64,000 bases of DNA from Streptomyces cinnamoneus (lineage in GTDB: Bacteria > Actinomycetota > Actinomycetes > Streptomycetales > Streptomycetaceae): the NCBI RefSeq assembly GCF_002939475.1, contig NZ_PKFQ01000001.1, forward strand, positions 4,709,001-4,773,000, read 5' to 3'. The notes under the pieces are model-generated. The model did no database searches and was not told where the DNA came from. It saw nothing but the letters and a program-made list of their open reading frames with translations. The translations under genes and the position numbers were made by a program. Positions 16,072-24,305 of the stretch are shown here, piece after piece (the stretch's first letter is position 1; each line of letters opens with the position of its first letter).

Positions 16072-17040
16072 TCACACAATCACACGCAGTGCACGGCGTA
16101 CGCCTGTGAACGTCACGCTGGTACGCAGTCCGAGGTGGTCGCCGTCCATCTGAAACGGCAGGGGGGCCTGCGAATGCAAGGTGAAAGAGGTCTGGTCATG
16201 CAGTGACACAGCGTGGCGACCCTCGGGACCGCGCTCCGGCGTCGAGGTCAGCAACTGCGTGGCGTGACGGCTCGCCGTCAGCGTCGACAGCTTGGTGAAT
16301 CCCAGCACGTCAAGGGCGGTGTCGAAGGACGCCTTGGGCAGCGCGTACATGGGCCGGTTGCCGAAGTACGTCCACGGCGCGGTGTTGCAGATTATCGACA
16401 TGACGAGATTCTCGAGTGGCTCCTCGCCGGGCCGTTCGAGCGTGATCGTGCCATGCCGGCGGTTCGGCTCGCCGAAGAACTGCCGCATCACCTGTCGCAC
16501 ATACAGGGAGTGGGTCGAACGCTTGCCGCGCTCCCGCTGTTGCTCCACCCGGCCTACGACTCCCGCGTCGAAGCCGTACCCGGCGCAGAAGGTGAACCAG
16601 CGCGCCGGAACCGCCTCGTCCTCCGTGCCCGGCGTGCCGGACGCGAGGCCCAGGCCCACGGTGCGCTCGGAACCCTCGCGCAGCGCGTCCAGCAGGGCGC
16701 CGGTCGCCTCGATCGCGTCGTTGGGCAGACCAAGGGCACGGGCGAAGACGTTCGTGGAGCCGCCGGGGACCACCGCCAGCCGCGGCAGGCCCTCCGGGTC
16801 GGGGCCGCCGTGGAGGAGGCCGTTGACGACCTCGTTGACCGTGCCGTCGCCACCGAGGGCGACCACGAGCTCTATGTTCCCGCTCTCTGCGGCCCTGCGG
16901 GCGAGATCGCGGGCGTGGCCCCGGTACTCCGTCGTGGCGACGTCCAGCTTGAGGTCACTGGCGAGCGCGTGCGCCAGGACATCGCGGGTACGGGCACTGG
17001 TGGTGGTGGCCGAAGGATTGACCACGAGAAGCGCACGCAT
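16072..17040 (-). CDS. Diacylglycerol kinase family protein
   Basis: 322 residues. The lipid-kinase nucleotide motif LVVALGGDGTVNEVVNGLLH near residue 60 and GGSTNVFARALGLP near 93 define the DAGK catalytic domain; the C-terminal beta-rich half includes the FQMDGDHLG motif. It would phosphorylate diacylglycerol or a related lipid at the membrane, recycling lipid for phospholipid synthesis. The start is the ATG at 17040, with AGGTAGG upstream. It lies between wblE and ushX-sigH, the order known in S. coelicolor. Confidence 0.85.
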   Translation of the reverse strand: MRALLVVNPSATTTSARTRDVLAHALASDLKLDVATTEYRGHARDLARRAAESGNIELVVALGGDGTVNEVVNGLLHGGPDPEGLPRLAVVPGGSTNVFARALGLPNDAIEATGALLDALREGSERTVGLGLASGTPGTEDEAVPARWFTFCAGYGFDAGVVGRVEQQRERGKRSTHSLYVRQVMRQFFGEPNRRHGTITLERPGEEPLENLVMSIICNTAPWTYFGNRPMYALPKASFDTALDVLGFTKLSTLTASRHATQLLTSTPERGPEGRHAVSLHDQTSFTLHSQAPLPFQMDGDHLGLRTSVTFTGVRRALRVIV

Positions 17041-17154
17041 GCGCGCCAGCCTACCTACCTGTCGGTACACACCCCATCCCAGGCCCTGGCTCATGGCCGA
17101 AAGCCGAGCGGGCGTCGCCCCCGTCCGGCACGTCCGTACGGCTACCCTGCTGGG

Positions 17155-17628
17155 GTGAGCAGCAAGCAGTCCTCGTCGAAAACCGCCCGGAAGAGCACCG
17201 GTGGGGCCCCTGCCGCGGCGTCCGCCGAGCCCGCCGGCCCCCGCCCGGCCCGGTTGAGCGCGGCCGCGGCCCTGAATGGCCTGGAAGGCGTGGTGCTGGC
17301 CGGCTGGGGGATCTACCTGCTCGTCATGGGCCTGCTGGGCCGGCCGGACAGCCCCCAGCAGGCGGAGACGGGCGGACTGACCGTGCTCGCCCTCGCCGCG
17401 CTGCCGCTGCTGGCGGCGCGCGGCCTGTGGCTGCGCCGCCGCTGGAGCCGCGGGCCCGCGCTGGCCACCCAGATCATGGCGCTGCCGGTGGCCTGGATGT
17501 TCTTCAACGGCGGCGGCGCGCTGATCGCCGCGGCCGTGGCGCTGGCGCTCGTCGCCGTGGCCACCCTGGCGCTGCTGGTGAACCCCACGGCGACCGAGGC
17601 GCTCGGCATCGGCCCGCGCGAGTCCTGA
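17155..17628 (+). CDS. Small integral membrane protein, unknown
   Basis: 157 residues. A Ser/Lys/Pro-rich cytoplasmic tail of about 40 residues precedes four hydrophobic segments (LEGVVLAGWGIYLLVMGLLG, LTVLALAALPLLAARGLWL, ALATQIMALPVAWMFFNG, ALIAAAVALALVAVATLALL). There is no known motif. The GTG at 17155 begins the polar tail; it is convergent with sigH with 60 bases between. Confidence 0.7.
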   Translation: MSSKQSSSKTARKSTGGAPAAASAEPAGPRPARLSAAAALNGLEGVVLAGWGIYLLVMGLLGRPDSPQQAETGGLTVLALAALPLLAARGLWLRRRWSRGPALATQIMALPVAWMFFNGGGALIAAAVALALVAVATLALLVNPTATEALGIGPRES

Positions 17629-17688
17629 CCGCGGGCCCGGCCGCCCGGCCCTCGCGGTCCCCATGGTCCGGCGCCCCGGGCCGCCGGC

Positions 17689-18627
17689 TCACTCCTCGAT
17701 CAGCAGGCGCTCCCGGAGCTGGGCGAGCGTACGGGCCAGCAGCCGGGAGACGTGCATCTGCGAGATGCCGACCTCCTGGGCGATCTGCGACTGCGTCATG
17801 TTGCCGAAGAACCGCAGCAGCAAGATCTTCTTCTCGCGCGGCGGCAGGTCCTCCAGCAGCGGCTTGAGCGACTCGCGGTACTCCACGCCCTCCAGCGCCT
17901 CGTCCTCAGCGCCGAGGGTGTCCGCGACCGCCGGGGACTCGTCGTCCGTGTCGGGCACGTCCAGCGAGAGCGTGCTGTAGGCGTTGGCGGACTCCAGTCC
18001 CTCCAGCACCTCCTCCTCCGAGATCCCCAGGTGCTCGGCCAGCTCGTGGACCGTGGGGGCCCGGCCGTGCCGCTGGGACAGCTCGGCCGTCGCCGTGGTC
18101 AGCGCCAGCCTCAGCTCCTGGAGCCGGCGCGGCACCCGCACCGCCCAGCCCTTGTCACGGAAGTGCCGCTTGATCTCGCCGACGACCGTGGGCGTGGCGT
18201 ACGTGGAGAACTCCACCCCGCGGTCCGGGTCGAAGCGGTCCACCGACTTGATCAGACCGATCGTGGCGACCTGGGTCAGGTCGTCGAGCGGCTCGCCGCG
18301 GTTGCGGAACCGCCGCGCCAGGTGTTCCACCAGGGGCAGATGCATCCGCACGAGGTTGTTGCGCAGCTCGGCCCGCTCCGCCGAGCCGTCCGGAAGCGCC
18401 CGCAGCTCGACGAACAGGGCCCGCGCACCGCTGCGGTCGTGTGGATCGGAGTGTGCGTGCCGCTGCCGGTGCCGGTGCTGATCCATGTGGTCCGCCCGCT
18501 CTGGTGGGTCGCTCGCCCGGTCCACTTCCGGGCTCGCCTGATCCGGTGCAGGCTCCGCCGGATGCGGCCGGGCAGGCTGCTGCGGGATGGCCGGGGTACG
18601 CACTCCCCGCGATGAAGCAGTACTCAC
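17689..18627 (-). CDS. sigH: SigB/SigF-type RNA polymerase sigma factor (SigH)
   Basis: 312 residues. After a long polar, Pro/His-rich N-terminus of about 70 residues come sigma regions 2 (LPLVEHLARRF ... GLIKSVDRFDPDRGVEFSTY), 3 (RVPRRLQELRLALTTATAEL) and 4 (PPREKKILLLRFFGNMTQSQ). This is the stress-response SigB/F class; order and sequence match S. coelicolor SigH, which links osmotic stress and development and exists as several isoforms through alternative starts. The GTG at 18627 has GAAGAGGGGG upstream. The gene lies 16 bases after ushX, its likely antagonist. Confidence 0.85.
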   Translation of the reverse strand: MSTASSRGVRTPAIPQQPARPHPAEPAPDQASPEVDRASDPPERADHMDQHRHRQRHAHSDPHDRSGARALFVELRALPDGSAERAELRNNLVRMHLPLVEHLARRFRNRGEPLDDLTQVATIGLIKSVDRFDPDRGVEFSTYATPTVVGEIKRHFRDKGWAVRVPRRLQELRLALTTATAELSQRHGRAPTVHELAEHLGISEEEVLEGLESANAYSTLSLDVPDTDDESPAVADTLGAEDEALEGVEYRESLKPLLEDLPPREKKILLLRFFGNMTQSQIAQEVGISQMHVSRLLARTLAQLRERLLIEE

Positions 18628-18643
18628 GGAGCCCCCTCTTCCG

Positions 18644-19060
18644 TCACGGCTGCCCGGGGCCGGCGCCGCGCTTCTTGTGCAGACTGATGCTGACCGTACG
18701 GTCGTCCGCGACGTCGGAGTCGACCTCGCCGGCCAGCGCGGAGAGCACCGTCCAGGCGAAGGTGTCGCGCTCGGGCGCGCGGCCGTCCGTGGTGGGTGCC
18801 GAGACGGTCACCCGCAGCGCGTCCCCGACCAGGCGGAACACGCAGCTGAGAACGGAACCGGGAACGGCTTGCTGGAGCAGGATCGCGCACGCCTCGTCGA
18901 CGGCGATGCGCAGGTCCTCGATCTCGTCGAGGGTGAAGTCCAGGCGGGCCGCGAGGCCGGCTGTCGCCGTCCGCAGCACCGACAGGTAGGCACCGGCAGC
19001 GGGCAGCCGGACTTCCACGAAGTCCTGGGTCGTCCCAGGCTCGCCTGCGATGGGGGACAC
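18644..19060 (-). CDS. ushX: UshX/PrsH, RsbW-like anti-sigma factor kinase
   Basis: 138 residues, HATPase_c fold of the RsbW/SpoIIAB type: LDEIEDLRIAVDEACAILLQ is the N box, and the C-terminal half has a shortened G box. Such proteins bind and hold SigB-type sigma factors. It sits directly before sigH on the same strand. I chose the GTG at 19060 because GGAGG stands 5 bases before it; the open frame continues to a GTG at 19150 but that extension has no ribosome site. Confidence 0.82.
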   Translation of the reverse strand: MSPIAGEPGTTQDFVEVRLPAAGAYLSVLRTATAGLAARLDFTLDEIEDLRIAVDEACAILLQQAVPGSVLSCVFRLVGDALRVTVSAPTTDGRAPERDTFAWTVLSALAGEVDSDVADDRTVSISLHKKRGAGPGQP

Positions 19061-19207
19061 CCTCACCTCCAAGGTGGCACAAGCTTCTTGAGCTGTCGGA
19101 GCGCCGGTCCCGCGGCCTTCGGACGAAGGGTGACACGGGTGGTGCGGCACATGGTCCGGCTGAGACGCTATCGCGATCTGCGGTTCAGCGCCGCAGCCCC
19201 ACGACTG

Positions 19208-19220
19208 TCACTCATGGTAA
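19208..19220 (-). promoter_or_regulatory. BldD-like operator upstream of ushX-sigH
   Basis: TCACTCATGGTAA fits the BldD consensus TNACNC(A/T)GNGTNA at all fixed positions except one. BldD is known to bind a sigH promoter in S. coelicolor. It lies about 150 bases before the ushX start. Confidence 0.45.
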
Positions 19221-19257
19221 ACCCATGCGTACGGACAGTCGCTAGGGTCTTGCGGTC

Positions 19258-19803
19258 TCAAATCGAAAGAGAAGTCGGCCTGTTGGGATTTTCGTCACTC
19301 TGCGCGAGCGCCGCAAGACTGTGGAGCGATTCCCCTGAGAGTCGTCGCACGGTCCACTCGTCCATCGCCTCCGCGCCGAGGGACTTGTAGAAGGCGATCG
19401 ACGGCGTGTTCCAGTCCAGCACTGACCATTCGAAACGCTCGTAGCCGCGGTCCACGCAGATCCGCGCCAGCGCCGCCAGGAGCGCCTTGCCGTGGCCGCC
19501 GCCGCGCGCCTGCGGCCGGACGTAGAGGTCCTCCAGGTAGACACCGTGCGTGCCCGTCCACGTGGAGAAGTTGCGGAACCACAGCGCGAAGCCCACGACC
19601 TCGCCGCCACTGCCCGTGTCCCCCTCCGCGCCTCCGTCACTCTCCGCTATCAGCGCGAAGACCGCGGCGTCCGGCCCGAAGAGCGCGTCGCGCAGCTGCT
19701 CCTCGGTCGCCCGCGCCTCGTCCAGCGCCCGTTCGTACTCCGCCAGTTCGCGGATCATCGTGTGGATGACGGGGACGTCGGCGGGCGTGGCTGATCGGAT
19801 CAT
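19258..19803 (-). CDS. GNAT acetyltransferase
   Basis: 181 residues. The acetyl-CoA loop is visible as RPQARGGGHGKALLAALARI (V/I-x-x-x-x-R-G-x-G-x-A/G class), preceded by VYLEDLYV and followed by WSVLDWNTPSIAFYKSLGA, the hallmark of diamine/polyamine (SSAT-like) acetyltransferases. The substrate is unproven. The ATG at 19803 has only a weak ribosome site; the UBP zinc-finger gene lies 24 bases upstream on the same strand. Confidence 0.8.
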   Translation of the reverse strand: MIRSATPADVPVIHTMIRELAEYERALDEARATEEQLRDALFGPDAAVFALIAESDGGAEGDTGSGGEVVGFALWFRNFSTWTGTHGVYLEDLYVRPQARGGGHGKALLAALARICVDRGYERFEWSVLDWNTPSIAFYKSLGAEAMDEWTVRRLSGESLHSLAALAQSDENPNRPTSLSI

Positions 19804-19827
19804 GCCTGCATGCTAGCTGGCACCCGC

Positions 19828-20088
19828 TCAGACGATGCCCTTGTCCACGTAGCACCACCGCCAGCTCTGCCCCGGCTCGAAGGTGCGCATCACCGCGTGG
19901 CCCGTCTCCTCGAAGTGCGCCGTCGCGTGCCGGTACGCCGAGGAGTCGCAGCAGCCCACGTGACCGCACTCCAGACACAGCCGCAGCTGCACCGGATGGC
20001 TGCCCCTCGCCTCGCACTCCGGACAACCGGCGCTCAGCGGACCCGGCTCGGGGCGCGGCAACCCGGCGACGTGAGAACACTCGATCAT
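19828..20088 (-). CDS. UBP-type zinc finger protein
   Basis: 86 residues. Paired metal ligands: Cys 4 and His 6, CPEC, CLECGHVGCCD, and HATAHFEETGHAVMRTF, ending with WRWCYVDKGIV. This is the bacterial single-domain zf-UBP protein of about 85-95 residues. The function in bacteria is unknown. The ATG at 20088 begins MIECSHV, the conserved start; the longer frame is not coding. Confidence 0.82.
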   Translation of the reverse strand: MIECSHVAGLPRPEPGPLSAGCPECEARGSHPVQLRLCLECGHVGCCDSSAYRHATAHFEETGHAVMRTFEPGQSWRWCYVDKGIV

Positions 20089-20191
20089 GATTACCAGGTT
20101 AGAGCGCGTGAGCGCCGGGCGTGCGCGTGCGCATGCCGGGTGCGTGGACGCCGGGGGCGCGGACGCGGACGAACGGAGACGAGGGGGACCC

Positions 20192-21796
20192 ATGGACGTG
20201 ATGCCACTGCTGATCCTGGTGGCGGGCGGCGCCGCCATCGCGGGCCTCGCCCGCCGCACGCCCGTGCCGGCACCCCTGCTCCTGGTCGCCGCCGGACTCC
20301 TGGCCTCGTACGTGCCGGGCGTCCCCGACTACACCCTCGACCCCGACGTCGTCCTGCCGCTGCTGCTGCCACCCCTCCTGCACACCGCCGCCCTCGACAG
20401 CTCCTACCTCGACCTGCGGGCCAACATGCGGCCGGTCGCCCTGCTGTCCATCGGCTACGTCCTCTTCGCGACCCTCACCGTCGGATACGTCGCCTCCCGC
20501 GTCGTCCCCGGCCTGCCGGACGCCGCGGCCCTCGTCCTCGGCGCGGTCGTCGCCCCGCCCGACGCCGTCGCCGCCACCGCCATCGCCCGCCGCCTGGGGC
20601 TGCCTTCACGGATCACCACCATCCTCCAGGGCGAGTCCCTGGTGAACGACGCGACCGCCATCACCGCCTACCGGGTCGCCCTCGCCGCCGCCGTCGGCGC
20701 GGGCGCGACCTGGGCCGAGGGCATCCGCGCCTTCGCCGTCGCGTCCCTCGGCGGCATCGGCGTCGGCCTCGTCCTCATGGTGCCGATCCACTGGCTGCGC
20801 AAACACCTGCGCGAGCCGCTGCTCCAGAACACCCTCTCCCTCCTCATCCCCTTCGTCGCCTACGCCGCCGCCGAACAGGTCCACGCCTCCGGCGTGCTCG
20901 CCGTCGTGGTCGTCGCGCTGTACCTCGGGCACCGGTCGTGGCAGGTCGACTTCGCCACCCGGCTCCAGGAAGCGGCCGTCTGGAAGATGGTCGCCTTCAT
21001 CCTGGAATCCGCCGTCTTCGCCCTGATCGGCCTCCAACTGCGCGTGGTGCTGCGCGACCTCGGGACGTACGGGCTGGGGGAGGCCGCCTGGTACGCCGTC
21101 GCGCTCTTCGTCGCCGTCGTCGCCGCGCGCTTCCTCTGGGTCTTCCCCGCCACGTTCCTGCCGCGCGCCCTGTCCGCACGGATCCGCGAGCGCGAACCCG
21201 ACACGAACTGGAAGGCCCCCGTCGTGGTCGGCTGGGCGGGCATGCGGGGCGTCGTCTCGCTCGCCATCGCCTTCTCCATCCCCGTCGCCACGCGCGACGG
21301 CGCGCCCTTCCCTGCCCGCAACCTGATCCTCTTCCTCACCTTCACCACCGTCATCGGCACGCTGGTGGTGCAGGGCCTCACGCTGCCCCCGCTCATCCGG
21401 CGGCTGCGGCTGCCCGAACGCGACACCGGCGCCGACACGCTCGCGGAGGCCCAGGCCCAGAGCGAGGCGTCCGCCGCCGCCGAGGCCCGCCTGGAGGAAC
21501 TCCTCGCCGACGAGCGCAACACCCTGCCGCAACCGCTCGCGGACCGGCTGCGAGCCGTGCTGGAACGGCGCCGCAACGCGGTGTGGGAACGACTGGGGGC
21601 GGTCGACGAACGCACGGGGGAGTCGGTGGACGACACCTACCGGCGGCTGGCCCGCGAGGTGATCGAGGCGGAGCGGGAGGTGTTCGTGGCGCTGCGGGAC
21701 GCGCGGCGCATCGACGACGAGATGCTCAGGACGCTGTTGCGGCGGCTGGACCTGGAGGAGGCGGCGGCGTACCGGGAGGAGGGCGCCGGGGGGTGA
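20192..21796 (+). CDS. Na+/H+ antiporter (CPA1/NhaP type)
   Basis: 534 residues with 11-12 membrane segments. The core motif GAVVAPPDAVAATAIARRLG is the ion-binding P-P-D region, and GESLVNDATAITAYR follows. The last 110 residues are cytoplasmic, Arg/Glu-rich and helical. It exchanges Na+ (or K+) for H+ in pH and salt homeostasis. GAGGGGGA precedes the ATG at 20192; the open frame continues upstream without a ribosome site. Its 3' end faces a hairpin element. Confidence 0.88.
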   Translation: MDVMPLLILVAGGAAIAGLARRTPVPAPLLLVAAGLLASYVPGVPDYTLDPDVVLPLLLPPLLHTAALDSSYLDLRANMRPVALLSIGYVLFATLTVGYVASRVVPGLPDAAALVLGAVVAPPDAVAATAIARRLGLPSRITTILQGESLVNDATAITAYRVALAAAVGAGATWAEGIRAFAVASLGGIGVGLVLMVPIHWLRKHLREPLLQNTLSLLIPFVAYAAAEQVHASGVLAVVVVALYLGHRSWQVDFATRLQEAAVWKMVAFILESAVFALIGLQLRVVLRDLGTYGLGEAAWYAVALFVAVVAARFLWVFPATFLPRALSARIREREPDTNWKAPVVVGWAGMRGVVSLAIAFSIPVATRDGAPFPARNLILFLTFTTVIGTLVVQGLTLPPLIRRLRLPERDTGADTLAEAQAQSEASAAAEARLEELLADERNTLPQPLADRLRAVLERRRNAVWERLGAVDERTGESVDDTYRRLAREVIEAEREVFVALRDARRIDDEMLRTLLRRLDLEEAAAYREEGAGG

Positions 21797-22106
21797 CGTG
21801 TGTGGGGGCGGGGTGCCGGTGCCGGTGCCGGGCTGAGTGCGTCGGTCCGTGCGTGGCCGGGGCGGGGCGGACGGGCCCTTCTGGGGCTGCACTCTTTGCG
21901 GCTACTGGTTCCGTGTCCATCGTGCCCCGCACTCCCGCAAAGAGTGTTTTACGCCCCTGCCAGGGCCCATCCGCCCCGCCCCGGCCCCTCACGTCCACAT
22001 CCCCTCCCGGGCCGCACCGCATCCGCCGTGTGCGGGTGACCTGGTGGGTGGGTGGCACACATCTGGGCTGGGGGATGGGGGAATGGCCGGGCACCCTTGG
22101 GCCGAC
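21797..22106. other. 310-bp convergent gap holding hairpin element copy 1
   Basis: No gene. It is dominated by a 132-bp palindromic element (21855-21986). The flanks are G-rich. Confidence 0.6.
21855..21986 (+). repeat. Nested-hairpin repeat, copy 1
   Basis: Outer 24-bp arms (21855-21878 and 21963-21986) differ at one base. Inner arms CACTCTTTGCGG (21890-21901) and CCGCAAAGAGTG (21935-21946) are perfect with a 33-nt loop. The same sequence recurs in inverted orientation at 24078-24207. Confidence 0.75.
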
Positions 22107-23027
22107 TTATCGTGCCGTCCCCGTGATGACGGCGACCACGCTCGTGCCCGGGGTGAACGCGCCCTCCTCTGCCAGCGTCGTCAGCCCGTACAGCATCTTC
22201 GCCACGTACAGGCGTTCCAGCGGCAGGCCGTGGCGCTCCTCGAAGTCGTCCGCGAACGCGTCCAGCCCGGGTGTGCGCTTCGCGTAGCCGCCGCCGTGGA
22301 AGCGCTCGTCCAGCATCCAGTCCCCGCGTCTCCCCCCGAAGGCCTCCCGCTGGAGGCGGAGCACTTCCTCCTCCAGGAAGCCGCCCTTCAACACCGGGAA
22401 GCCGATGGCCCGCTGTCCCCTCCCCAGGCCCGCGGCCAGGCCCGCCAGGGTGCCGCCCGTGCCGCAGGCCACGCCCACCACGTCCGCGACGTCCCGCAGT
22501 TCCCGTCCCAGCGCCTCGCAGCCCCGCGCCGCCGCGGCGTTGCTGCCTCCCTCCGGGATGACGAAGGCGCCGGGTGGCGCCACCGCCGCCAGCACCTCCG
22601 GGTCCGTCTTGCGGCGGTAGGTCGCGCGATCCACGAACCGCAGGCGCATTCCGTCCGCCGCGCAGCGGGCCAGCGAAGGGTTCAGCGGGCGGGCCGCCAG
22701 TTCCTCGCCCCGCACGACGCCGGTCGTCTCGAAGCCCAACAGCCGGCCCGCCGCCGCCGTCGCCCGCAGGTGGTTCGAGTACGCGCCCCCGAAGGTGAGC
22801 AGCGAGCGGGTGCCCGACGCGGCAGCGGCGCGCAGGTTCGGCTCCAGCTTGCGCCACTTGTTGCCCGGCAGGTCGGGGTGTATCAGGTCGTCCCGTTTGA
22901 GCAGCAGCCGCAGACCGCGTCGCGCGAAGCGCGGGTCCGCCACCTCGACGAGGGGCGACGGCAGCAGCGGCCGCAACGCGGCGGGGTCCGCCGTACCGGG
23001 GGGATTGTCGCTGGTCACACCGTCCAT
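22107..23027 (-). CDS. PLP-dependent ACC deaminase / D-cysteine desulfhydrase family
   Basis: 306 residues, fold type II PLP enzyme. LKRDDLIHPDLPGNKWRKLE carries the PLP-binding Lys 57; FGGAYSNHLRATAAAGRLLG and EGGSNAAAARGCEALG are further conserved blocks. Members degrade either 1-aminocyclopropane-1-carboxylate or D-cysteine; the sequence alone does not decide. The start is the ATG at 23027; a TTG eight codons further up has no ribosome site. It is divergent from glsA with a 50-bp gap and convergent with the antiporter. Confidence 0.8.
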   Translation of the reverse strand: MDGVTSDNPPGTADPAALRPLLPSPLVEVADPRFARRGLRLLLKRDDLIHPDLPGNKWRKLEPNLRAAAASGTRSLLTFGGAYSNHLRATAAAGRLLGFETTGVVRGEELAARPLNPSLARCAADGMRLRFVDRATYRRKTDPEVLAAVAPPGAFVIPEGGSNAAAARGCEALGRELRDVADVVGVACGTGGTLAGLAAGLGRGQRAIGFPVLKGGFLEEEVLRLQREAFGGRRGDWMLDERFHGGGYAKRTPGLDAFADDFEERHGLPLERLYVAKMLYGLTTLAEEGAFTPGTSVVAVITGTAR

Positions 23028-23077
23028 TTTGTACTCTTGCCCGGCCAGCAACGAAGCTAGGAAAGCGCAGCACTGCA

Positions 23078-23989
23078 GTGGACTACCAGGCCGTACTCGA
23101 AGAGGTCGCCGCCTTCGCGCAGCCGCTGGTCGGTCGCGGGCAGGTCGCCGACTACATTCCGGCCCTGGCCGAGGTGGACACCGGCCACTTCGGCATGGCC
23201 GTCGCGGACGTCGACGGCGGGGTGTACGGCGTGGGCGACTGGGAGCGGCCCTTCTCCGTGCAGTCCATCTCCAAGGCCTTCAGCCTCGCGCTGGTGCTGG
23301 CGGAGGGCGGCGACAAGATCTGGGAACGGGTGGGCACCGAGCCGTCCGGCAACCCCTTCAACTCGCTGGTCCAGCTGGAGTACGAGCACGGCATCCCGCG
23401 TAATCCGTTCATCAACGCCGGCGCGCTGGTCGTGACCGACCGCCTCCAGACGCTGACCGGTGACGCCAGCACCACGATGCTGGAGTTCCTGCGGGCCGAG
23501 AGCGGGAACCCGGACGTCTCCTTCGACGCGACCGTCGCCAAGTCGGAGTCCGAGCACGGCGACCGCAACGCCGCCCTGGCCCACTTCATGGCCAGCTACG
23601 GCAATCTCGACAACCCCGTGTCCACGGTCCTGGAGCACTACTTCTGGCAGTGCTCCATCGAGATGAGCTGCCGTGACCTGGCCCTCGCGGCCGGCTTCCT
23701 GGCCCGGCACGGGCTCCGCGCCGACGGCACGCGGCTGCTGCCGCGGCGGGAGGCGAAGCAGGTCAACGCCGTCATGCTGACCTGTGGGACGTACGACGCC
23801 GCGGGCGACTTCGCCTACCGCGTGGGGCTCCCCGGCAAGAGCGGCGTGGGCGGCGGCATCGTCGCCGTCATACCGGGCCGCTGCACCCTGTGCGTGTGGA
23901 GCCCGGGCCTGGACGCCCGCGGCAACTCCGTGGCCGGCGTCGCCGCCCTGGACCACTTCACCTCACTGACCGGATGGTCTGTCTTCTGA
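23078..23989 (+). CDS. glsA: Glutaminase (GlsA/YbaS serine-dependent type)
   Basis: 303 residues, full length for the beta-lactamase-like glutaminase family. The catalytic S-x-x-K is FSVQSISKAF (Ser 63, Lys 66); NPFINAGALVV and GKSGVGGGIVAVIPGR are other signatures. It hydrolyses L-glutamine to glutamate and ammonia in the cytoplasm. The GTG at 23078 has AGGAAAG about 14 bases upstream. The last residues face a convergent gap with hairpin copy 2. Confidence 0.92.
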   Translation: MDYQAVLEEVAAFAQPLVGRGQVADYIPALAEVDTGHFGMAVADVDGGVYGVGDWERPFSVQSISKAFSLALVLAEGGDKIWERVGTEPSGNPFNSLVQLEYEHGIPRNPFINAGALVVTDRLQTLTGDASTTMLEFLRAESGNPDVSFDATVAKSESEHGDRNAALAHFMASYGNLDNPVSTVLEHYFWQCSIEMSCRDLALAAGFLARHGLRADGTRLLPRREAKQVNAVMLTCGTYDAAGDFAYRVGLPGKSGVGGGIVAVIPGRCTLCVWSPGLDARGNSVAGVAALDHFTSLTGWSVF

Positions 23990-24015
23990 GGCAGTACGCC
24001 TTCGGGGGCGGTACG

Positions 24016-24073
24016 GCCTTCCCGGATGGACGGTGCCTTCTCGGATGGACGGGTGCCTTCCCGGACGGACGGC
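24016..24073 (+). repeat. Tandem repeat, three 19-20 bp units
   Basis: Units beginning GCCTTC(C/T)CGGA and ending GGACGG at 24016-24034, 24035-24054 and 24055-24073, with single-base differences. Confidence 0.8.
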
Positions 24074-24077
24074 GGGA

Positions 24078-24207
24078 GGGGCCGGGGTGGGACGGGCCCT
24101 GGCAGGGGGCGTAAAGCACTCTTTGCGGGAGTGCGGGGCACGAGCACACGGGAACCAGTAGCCGCAAAGAGTGCAGCCCCCAGAAGGGCCCGTCCCACCC
24201 CGGCCCC
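24078..24207 (-). repeat. Nested-hairpin repeat, copy 2 (inverted relative to copy 1)
   Basis: Outer 22-bp arms 24078-24099 and 24186-24207 are perfect; inner arms GCACTCTTTGCGG (24116-24128) and CCGCAAAGAGTGC (24162-24174) are perfect. Its minus strand is nearly identical to copy 1 on the plus strand, including the loop. Confidence 0.75.
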
Positions 24208-24210
24208 GCC

Positions 24211-24255
24211 CCAGCCCACCGGACCCCAGCCCACCGGACCCCAGCCCACCGGACT
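24211..24255 (+). repeat. Tandem repeat, three 15-bp units
   Basis: CCAGCCCACCGGACC three times in a row (the last ends in T), with a partial unit at 24262. Confidence 0.85.
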
Positions 24256-24305
24256 CCCATCCCAGCCCACCGCCCGAGCCCCCTCACGGGGCAACGGCGA
24301 CGCCC

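Larger units (their letters stand above)
23990..24305. other. 316-bp convergent gap with tandem repeats and hairpin copy 2
   Basis: No gene. From left to right: three tandem copies of a 19-20 bp unit (24016-24073), the palindromic element (24078-24207), then three 15-bp tandem units (24211-24255). Confidence 0.6.

Noticed and set aside
21855..24207. Inverted hairpins as ends of a composite transposon carrying the PLP enzyme and glutaminase
   Set aside because: No transposase is encoded, no target duplication was found, and each copy is itself a palindrome centred between convergent genes. Independent intergenic elements explain it better.
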